A stretch of DNA of 11,923 nucleotides from RPQK01 sp041946865 (GTDB taxonomy: Bacteria; Acidobacteriota; UBA6911; RPQK01), in assembly GCA_041946865.1 (NCBI GenBank), contig JBHGBF010000179.1, positions 1-11,923 of the forward strand, written 5' to 3'. This document shows positions 6,751 through 11,923 of the stretch, in pieces (position 1 is the stretch's first letter; each line of letters begins with the position of its first letter). A program made the position numbers and the translations under genes. The notes beneath the pieces are model-generated. The model saw nothing but the letters and a program-made list of their open reading frames with translations. It had not been told where the DNA came from and made no database searches.

Positions 6751-6809
6751 CACGAATCACTGGAATGGCTTCGTGTCGTTTGGTCAGGTTCGTGAGCGGT
6801 TCGTGCGCG
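6751..6809. repeat. Cluster of ttcgtg motifs, including an 11-bp tandem pair
   Basis: gttcgtgagcg (6788-6798) is followed directly by gttcgtgcgcg (6799-6809), a match of 10 in 11. Two more copies of the hexamer form an inverted pair: cacgaa at 6751-6756 and ttcgtg at 6770-6775. All lie in the gap between the hydrolase start and the end of the chemoreceptor gene, upstream of the hydrolase in its reading direction. A regulator-binding array is possible but unproven. A run of six A at 6811-6816 (T on the minus strand) follows the receptor gene, but without a solid stem. Confidence 0.4.
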
Positions 6810-6842
6810 AAAAAACCGGTGGGCACGGCCGCAATCGAACTT

Positions 6843-9800
6843 CTACTGCACCTTGAAGCTGCTGATCCGTCCCTGCAGGCCGGCGGTCATCTTCTGCAGA
6901 TCTTCGGCCGTTTGCGCGACGTTCTGCGTTCGGGACGCGACGTGCGCGGCGGCGGTCGCAATCGCGGAGGCGCTGGTGTTGATGTTCTCCGAGTTGCTGG
7001 AGAGCTGGGATGCGGCGGTGGCCAGTTGCTCAATACCCACAACTACTTCCTGCGAGGCCCGGACAACTTCCTTCAAGGCAGACCCTGCCTGGAGGGCCAG
7101 CTCACGGCCTTTATCCGCCTCCGCGGTGCTGCTCGAAATCGCCGCCGTGGTCGCAGCAATTCCCTCCTGGATAGTGACGATCGTCTGGTTGATATCGCGG
7201 ACGGAGAGCCGGGTCCGTTCGGCCAGGTTTCTGACCTCATCCGCAACCACGGCAAAGCCCTTGCCGGCTTCACCGGCGCGCGCCGCTTCCACCGCCGCAT
7301 TCAGAGCCAGCAGGTTGGTTTGAAAAGCGATGGCCTCAATGACGCCCACGATTTTGCCAATGGATAAGCTGCTTTCCTCGAGTCGTTCGACCAGCGAGGA
7401 AGTCCGGACGATGTGATCGGTTATCCGTCGCATGCTTTCAAGCGTCTCCGCCAGGACCCTCCCGCCGCTTTCCGCGGTATCGCCAGCCTCCTTGGCATTG
7501 CCGGACGCCTGAGAAGCGCTGCGGCTGGTCTCGAGAATCGCGCTGGACATCTCTTCAATGGAGGCGGACACGCTTTCCGCCTGGGCAGACTGTTCCTCTG
7601 AACCCGCCGCCATCTCGGTCGCGTTCATCAGCAGGTTGGCGGCCGCTTCCGCCGTCGTGTCCACCAGGCGGGTGACCTCGACGAGCATGTTGCGGATGTT
7701 GGCGACGGCTTTGTTGAGACCGTTGATCAGGTTGCCGATTTCGTCCTGACGTTCTGCCTGAAGACAGATGGTCAGGTCACCGTTCGCAAATTTCTCGATT
7801 TGCGCGAGGATACGCCGCACGTTCGCGCTCAAATACGCGTGGTTACGCTCTTTCTCCTCGGAGAGACGGCGGCGGGCCTCTTCGGCCCTCTTGGTCGCGG
7901 CGATCTCCTCGTTCAGTTTCCGGTTCATCTCTTCCAGGCCCTGGCGGCGCCGGCGGGCGCTGATCGTAATAAAGAGGACCACGCCGGTGATGGTCAGGCC
8001 GGCCAGGAACCGGAACCAGAGCGTCGCCCAGAAGGGACGAGCGATATGGATGGCGACGGCGGCGCCTTCCTGGTTCCAGTAGCCGTCGTTATTCGATCCT
8101 TTGACCCGGAATACGTAGTCGCCAGGGTCGAGATTGGTGTAGACGGCCGTGCGCTGGGCGCCGACCTGGTTCCAGCTGGAGTCGAAGCCCTCCAGTCGAT
8201 ACGCATACTGATTGCGTTCGGGCGCCGAGAAGTCCAGGGCGGCGAACTCAAACGCAAAAGACGACTGGAGGTGGGACAGCCGGATCTCCTTTACTTCGCT
8301 GATCTGCTGCTTCAGGGCCGAGCCCGGGCCGACGGTAATGCTCTTGTTGGCAATCCGGAAATCGGTGAGCACGACGGCCGGAATGACCTTATTCTCTTGA
8401 ATCCGGTCGGGGTAAATCAGGTTAAAGCCGTTGTTTACGCCCCCCAGGTAGATAGCGCCGGCGCGGGTGGTCATCGCTGCGCCTCGATTGAATTCGTTTC
8501 CCAGAACTCCATCGGCTTTCGAGTAGCCTCGGACCTGCCCGGAGGCGGGATCCAGGCGGTATAAACCTTTGCCGGTTCCCACCCAGAGCATTCCCCGCCT
8601 GTCCCGTGCCAGGCTCGAGATGGCATTGGTGGGCAGGCCGCTGGTTACTCGAGTGAAAGTCCCTGTCACTTTGTTGAATCGATCGAGACCCTGGTCTGAA
8701 GCAACCAGAAAAGTGCCGTCCTCCATGTATTCGATGGCTTGTATGCGATCGCCCGCGATGCTGCCCGGGCGGTTCTGATCATGCCGATAGGTAACTACCT
8801 TGTCGGTGCGTGAATCGAAGATCACGAGCCCCGATTCTGACCCGATCAAAAAGGTCCCGGCCGGATCTTTGGCGATCACCGTGGCGTTTTGCGCAGCTTC
8901 GCCCCCAGGGCTGGAAAGGCGGCTGCAGTTGCCTGTGGACGGATTGAAGATCACCAGCCCGCTGGGGTTGGTGGCGAGGACAAGCCGTCCTCTGGAGTCT
9001 TCGTCAATCGCAAAAATGTTATTGGTCGGTAAGCAGGTGTTTTGCCGGGTGAAGTAACGAAAAGTATTGCGCCCCCGGTCGTACAGGTTCAGACCGCCGT
9101 CCCAGGTGCCGATCCAAAGATTGCCCCTGCTGTCTTCAAATACGTCCAGAACCGCGTCCCGGTTGAGACCGCTGTTCCGCGTGTTGAAGTGGGTGAAGCT
9201 CCTGGTTCTCGGGTCAAAACGGTCTACTCCGCCTCCGTCGGTGCAGACCCAGACAAATCCGTCGCGGTCTTCAAAGAAATCGGTGACGGAGTTATAGCTG
9301 AGGCTGTTGGGATTGCCTGGAACCTTGTTGAAATGGAGGATGGCGTCGCCGTTCTTGCGTGTGATATTTGCGCCCCCGGCGAAAGTTCCTGCCCAGATAT
9401 CGCCCGTACGGTCTTGGTGGATGCAGTTGATCGATTCATTATTGAGGCTGGAAGGATCGTTCGGGTCGGAGCGAAACCGCTCGAAACTCTCCGTGTTGTA
9501 GTCGTAGTGACAGAGCCCTCCATTCTCAAGGCCGATCCAGATCTCGCCGCTAAGGTCGGAGTACAGGCAGAAGGCGTTCAGCCCGGCCAGGGCTCTCATG
9601 GGTTCGAAACCTGTTTCTTCCCGGTTGAGGTTCAGCCGGCACACGCCTTCGCCTGCGCCGACCCAGAGGTAGTTCCTCGCGTCGATGGCCAACTGTGTCA
9701 GATTGTCGCTGATCAGGCTGTTCGGCCGGGATGGATCATGGCGGTAGCGAACCGAACGGCCGGAAGCCGGATCAAAGCGGTTCAAACCGCGGGTCGTCGA

Positions 9801-10433
9801 GACCCAGAGCCGATTGGACCGATCGAACACCGCGAACCGGGTCTCGCTGGAGCTGAGGCTGAGCGGGTTGTTGGGGTCATGAGTGAACAGTTTCGATTGG
9901 CGGTTGTCGGGGTTGAACTCCACAAGGCCGTTCGCGGTGCAGACCCAGAGGCGGCCGGCCTGGTCGCCGGTAATCGACTGGATTACTGGGCCGAGGCCGC
10001 GGACGCCGACCGCATCGCGATCTCCGACTGAAGGGTCCGCGAAGTTGAGAAAATCGTCTGTGCCTGGCCGGTAAAGGCACAGGCCTCCCTCCGTCCCTAC
10101 CCAAAGGCGCTTCTGGTTGTCCTCGTAAAGGCAGGTGATGGCGCTGTTAGCGAGACTGTTCGGATTGCCCTTTATCCTTTCATAGACCCGAAAACTGTAG
10201 CCATCATAGCGGTTGAGGCCGTTCCCGGTGCCCAGCCACATGAAACCACGGCTGTCCTGAAGCAGCGCCCGAACGAGCGATTTGGAGAGCCCGTCTTCGG
10301 CCGTGAGGTGGCGAAATCTGAGGGAACGAGCCTCGGGCGAAAGCCCGACGCCGAAGCTGACGAGGAGCACGACAAGCATGATGTGCCAAGATCGAACAAG
10401 CTGTCGCTTTATCGCCGAGGTGGGAGTCCTCAT
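6843..10433 (-). CDS. Double beta-propeller/Y_Y_Y chemoreceptor (propeller-MCP chimera)
   Basis: A 1196-residue transmembrane receptor. Residues 10-36 form a signal sequence (KRQLVRSW then a hydrophobic run). From about 40 to 675 there are 14 two-component-regulator propeller repeats with the pattern G-x-[LI]-W-[VI]-G-T-x-x-G-L-x-x-[FY]-[ND], for example at 61-78, 107-125, 250-270, 341-360, 432-452 and 612-630. Fourteen repeats fit two seven-bladed propellers. A Y_Y_Y domain follows (about 705-798; YRLEGFD, YTNLDPGDYVFRV). One membrane helix (801-826) leads to a charged coiled coil (827-868) and a HAMP-like segment (about 870-918, with DEIG at 897-900). Residues about 925-1190 form a chemoreceptor signalling domain with the canonical hairpin tip AFQTNLLALNAAVEAARAGE (1036-1055). 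There is no histidine-kinase domain and no C-terminal CheR pentapeptide. It should signal through CheW/CheA encoded elsewhere. In relatives with propellers, ligands are often polysaccharide fragments; that is inference here. Confidence 0.92.
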   Translation of the reverse strand: MRTPTSAIKRQLVRSWHIMLVVLLVSFGVGLSPEARSLRFRHLTAEDGLSKSLVRALLQDSRGFMWLGTGNGLNRYDGYSFRVYERIKGNPNSLANSAITCLYEDNQKRLWVGTEGGLCLYRPGTDDFLNFADPSVGDRDAVGVRGLGPVIQSITGDQAGRLWVCTANGLVEFNPDNRQSKLFTHDPNNPLSLSSSETRFAVFDRSNRLWVSTTRGLNRFDPASGRSVRYRHDPSRPNSLISDNLTQLAIDARNYLWVGAGEGVCRLNLNREETGFEPMRALAGLNAFCLYSDLSGEIWIGLENGGLCHYDYNTESFERFRSDPNDPSSLNNESINCIHQDRTGDIWAGTFAGGANITRKNGDAILHFNKVPGNPNSLSYNSVTDFFEDRDGFVWVCTDGGGVDRFDPRTRSFTHFNTRNSGLNRDAVLDVFEDSRGNLWIGTWDGGLNLYDRGRNTFRYFTRQNTCLPTNNIFAIDEDSRGRLVLATNPSGLVIFNPSTGNCSRLSSPGGEAAQNATVIAKDPAGTFLIGSESGLVIFDSRTDKVVTYRHDQNRPGSIAGDRIQAIEYMEDGTFLVASDQGLDRFNKVTGTFTRVTSGLPTNAISSLARDRRGMLWVGTGKGLYRLDPASGQVRGYSKADGVLGNEFNRGAAMTTRAGAIYLGGVNNGFNLIYPDRIQENKVIPAVVLTDFRIANKSITVGPGSALKQQISEVKEIRLSHLQSSFAFEFAALDFSAPERNQYAYRLEGFDSSWNQVGAQRTAVYTNLDPGDYVFRVKGSNNDGYWNQEGAAVAIHIARPFWATLWFRFLAGLTITGVVLFITISARRRRQGLEEMNRKLNEEIAATKRAEEARRRLSEEKERNHAYLSANVRRILAQIEKFANGDLTICLQAERQDEIGNLINGLNKAVANIRNMLVEVTRLVDTTAEAAANLLMNATEMAAGSEEQSAQAESVSASIEEMSSAILETSRSASQASGNAKEAGDTAESGGRVLAETLESMRRITDHIVRTSSLVERLEESSLSIGKIVGVIEAIAFQTNLLALNAAVEAARAGEAGKGFAVVADEVRNLAERTRLSVRDINQTIVTIQEGIAATTAAISSSTAEADKGRELALQAGSALKEVVRASQEVVVGIEQLATAASQLSSNSENINTSASAIATAAAHVASRTQNVAQTAEDLQKMTAGLQGRISSFKVQ

Positions 10434-10440
10434 GCGGGAG

Positions 10441-10468
10441 ATTATTTACATTTACGGCCGAAGGTCAA
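10441..10468 (-). promoter_or_regulatory. Candidate promoter of the chemoreceptor gene; possible leaderless start
   Basis: On the minus strand, TTGACC (10468-10463) and AATAAT (10446-10441) are separated by 16 bp. Each differs from the sigma-70 consensus by one base. Only 7 nt lie between the -10 box and the ATG at 10433, so transcription would begin at or next to the start codon. No Shine-Dalgarno is seen before that ATG, which agrees with a leaderless message. Confidence 0.4.
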
Positions 10469-10545
10469 AGCGAAAGTGACATCCTGGTCGGGGGCGATTC
10501 GAAGGCCCCAGCTGTTTCAGGATAGAATAAGGTGTTGACCGGAAA

Positions 10546-10549
10546 GGAG
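10546..10549 (+). promoter_or_regulatory. Shine-Dalgarno site deciding the DUF2911 start
   Basis: GGAG within aaaggaga. It lies 2 nt before the ATG at 10552, which is too close, and 8 nt before the ATG at 10558, which is a normal spacing. The second ATG is therefore preferred. A weak -10-like tagaat is at 10523-10528, but no convincing -35 accompanies it. Confidence 0.5.
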
Positions 10550-10557
10550 AAATGGCA

Positions 10558-11088
10558 ATGACAACGAGAGCTTTGCTACCAGCCGCGGTGATCGCCGGCA
10601 CTTTGGGCCTGGTTTCCGCTCAGACGCAAGGCCAGAGGCCCCTGAGCCCCCCTGCCGAAACGTCCGTCACGATTGACGGGAAAACTATTTCGATAAAGTA
10701 CTCGGCACCTTCCATGAGGGGACGCAAGATCTTCGGCGAGCTGGTTCCCTACGGCAAGGTCTGGCGTGCCGGCGCCAATGCGGCTACCGCCCTGCATACC
10801 GATGCCGACCTGGATATCGGCGGTCTGGCAGTACCGAAGGGGGACTACACGCTGTATGTCTGGCCGGAACCGGATCAGCTGACGCTCATCGTGAACAGGC
10901 AGACCGGCCAATGGGGTACGACGTACGATCAGGCCCAGGATCTCGGTCGGGTGAAAATGACTATGAGCAAGTCCCCGACTCCCATGGAGACCTACAAAAT
11001 AGCGCTGTCCGAAAAGGGGGCCAAAGCCGCGCAGCTCGATCTGGCCTGGGAAAACACGATCGGGACAGTGCCCATAACGGTGAAATAG
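10558..11088 (+). CDS. DUF2911 family exported protein
   Basis: A 176-residue protein (178 if the ATG at 10552 is used). It begins with an export signal: MTTRALLPAAV, a hydrophobic run and an ending near VSAQT, so the mature protein is probably periplasmic. The body has the DUF2911 hallmarks: an early strand with KYSAPSMRGRKIFGELVPYG, then KVWRAGANAAT, then GLAVPKGDYTLYVWPEP and a QWGTTYDQ segment. In this family the WR-x-GANE/A-T stretch and the GkY-x-L strand are the most conserved. The biochemical function of the family is not established. No lipobox cysteine is visible. It is divergent from the chemoreceptor gene over a 124-bp gap, and the methyltransferase gene follows after 68 bp, so the latter two could be cotranscribed. 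Confidence 0.88.
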   Translation: MTTRALLPAAVIAGTLGLVSAQTQGQRPLSPPAETSVTIDGKTISIKYSAPSMRGRKIFGELVPYGKVWRAGANAATALHTDADLDIGGLAVPKGDYTLYVWPEPDQLTLIVNRQTGQWGTTYDQAQDLGRVKMTMSKSPTPMETYKIALSEKGAKAAQLDLAWENTIGTVPITVK

Positions 11089-11156
11089 CCACGGAACGAA
11101 TACCAGGGCCTACGGACGTCGTCACGCCTGTAGGTCCGATGCCTGCAGGAATTATC

Positions 11157-11816
11157 ATGAAACGAGTCGTCATCGCTCTCGCTTTGTGCCTGATTCTGGC
11201 CTTTGTCGGCTACACGCAGCGCCGCGGTGGCTTTCGATCAGGCGATGTGGAAAAGCCGCCTCTGGCAAAGACCGAGTCGGAAAAGAAGATTCTGGCCGTG
11301 CTCGATCAGCTGCGGGCTTCCGGTGACGTCTATCTTGAAGTGCCGGTCAGTGACGGCCGGATGTTGCGATTGATGACCGAAGCAATCGGAGCGAAAGAAG
11401 CGCTCGAGATCGGCACCTCGACTGGTTACTCCGGCCTCTGGCTCTGCCTGGCCCTCCAAAAGACGGGCGGAAAGCTGACCACCTTCGAGATCGATGCCGA
11501 AAGAGCCGCCGCTGCCCGCCGCCACTTCAAGGAGGCAGGGGTCGACCGGATTGTGACGGTCGTGGAAGGGGATGCGCATCAGACGCTGAAAGGGCAAAAA
11601 GGGCCGGTTGACCTCGTCTTTATTGACGCCGACAAGGAAGGCTATGTCGACTACTTGACCCAGGTCTTGCCTCGACTGAGACCCGGCGGCGTTATCCTGG
11701 CTCACAACACCGGCTCTGTTCCCAAGTACATTAACGCCGTGACCACCAATCCAGACCTCGAGACCGTCTTTTACATGCAAGGTTCAGGGATGGCGGTCAC
11801 GCTCAAGAAGCGCTGA
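11157..11816 (+). CDS. Membrane-anchored or exported class I O-methyltransferase
   Basis: A 219-residue protein: an N-terminal hydrophobic segment (residues 4-19) that could be a signal peptide or anchor, then a COMT/CCoAOMT-type SAM-dependent methyltransferase. Helix 1 residues 41-54 (SEKKILAVLDQLRA) lead to motif I EIGTSTGYSG (84-93), the acidic FEID (110-113), VEGDAHQTL (137-144), and the metal-site region LVFIDADKEGYVDY (153-166). Then comes LRPGGVILAHNTGS (174-187). In classical metal-dependent members the last motif reads D-N; here it is H183-N184, so one metal ligand appears replaced. The start is supported by AGGA at 11147-11150, with 6 nt spacing; the frame stays open further upstream, but only through the preceding gene. 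SAM is cytosolic, so an inward-facing catalytic domain anchored by its N-terminus is more likely than export. The methyl acceptor is unknown. Confidence 0.87.
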   Translation: MKRVVIALALCLILAFVGYTQRRGGFRSGDVEKPPLAKTESEKKILAVLDQLRASGDVYLEVPVSDGRMLRLMTEAIGAKEALEIGTSTGYSGLWLCLALQKTGGKLTTFEIDAERAAAARRHFKEAGVDRIVTVVEGDAHQTLKGQKGPVDLVFIDADKEGYVDYLTQVLPRLRPGGVILAHNTGSVPKYINAVTTNPDLETVFYMQGSGMAVTLKKR

Positions 11817-11824
11817 GGACGCGG

Positions 11825-11839
11825 CAGCCGCACCGGCTG
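11825..11839. repeat. Small hairpin just after the methyltransferase gene
   Basis: cagccg (11825-11830) and cggctg (11834-11839) are reverse complements around a 3-nt loop, starting 9 nt after the stop codon. There is no T tract behind it, so at most it is a 3'-end stabilising stem. The remaining bases to 11923 show no gene. Confidence 0.3.
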
Positions 11840-11923
11840 AATGGCTCGCCCGAGGGGCAGAATCCCACAGAGCCGCACCCATTCGAAGTTCGGTTGTCAA
11901 GAGAAAGATTTCTCCCTACGCAA

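Noticed and set aside
6811..6840. Intrinsic terminator after the chemoreceptor gene
   Set aside because: A T6 run exists on the minus strand, but the preceding sequence gives only a 3-bp stem.
9042..10031. 329-codon plus-strand open frame inside the chemoreceptor gene
   Set aside because: Antisense to the propeller repeats. GC-rich codon use keeps the opposite frame open, and its translation only mirrors the repeats.

Overview
The window looks like chromosomal DNA of a high-GC soil or environmental bacterium, most likely an Acidobacteriota member. The main reason is an 805-residue stand-alone MacB/FtsX-type permease with the layout of the acidobacterial duplicated orphan permeases (ADOP). 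A DUF2911 protein, a double-propeller sensor and a repeat-rich intergenic stretch fit the same picture. The assignment is inferred from gene content; there is no rRNA marker here.

Layout: positions 1-594 hold no convincing gene but carry several inverted repeats, the best being a perfect 17-bp pair at 101-117/157-173 and a long imperfect hairpin at 317-393. Five genes follow on the minus strand. In their direction of transcription (right to left) they are a giant sensor/chemoreceptor chimera (6843-10433), a secreted alpha/beta hydrolase (5806-6666), a thioredoxin-like protein (5066-5650), a VanZ-LamG membrane protein (3190-4794) and the ADOP permease (595-3012). A remnant of an O-methyltransferase lies on the plus strand at 4859-5044. 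To the right of a divergent intergenic region at 10434-10557, a DUF2911 lipoprotein/exported protein (10558-11088) and an N-terminally anchored O-methyltransferase (11157-11816) read on the plus strand.

The main discovery is the thioredoxin-like gene. Conventional gene calling would see only its last 135 codons (from a GTG at 5473). Reading upstream in the same frame gives a full thioredoxin N-terminus starting at ATG 5650, interrupted by one TGA at 5552-5554. That TGA sits exactly at the first position of the redox motif, giving U-A-G-C. It is followed at the expected 16-nt spacing by a hairpin with a 6-bp upper stem, a UGGAG loop and a 5-bp lower stem, which fits a bacterial SECIS element. 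The protein has no other cysteine besides C36, so U33/C36 would be the sole redox pair. I read this as a selenoprotein: a UxxC thioredoxin fold joined to a C-terminal TPR-like helical region.

The second notable gene is the 1196-residue receptor. It has 14 propeller repeats (probably two seven-bladed propellers) and a Y_Y_Y domain in the periplasm, one membrane segment, a HAMP-like region and, instead of a histidine kinase, a methyl-accepting chemotaxis signalling domain. No operon logic links all genes; gaps between them are 155-271 bp, so most are probably transcribed separately.
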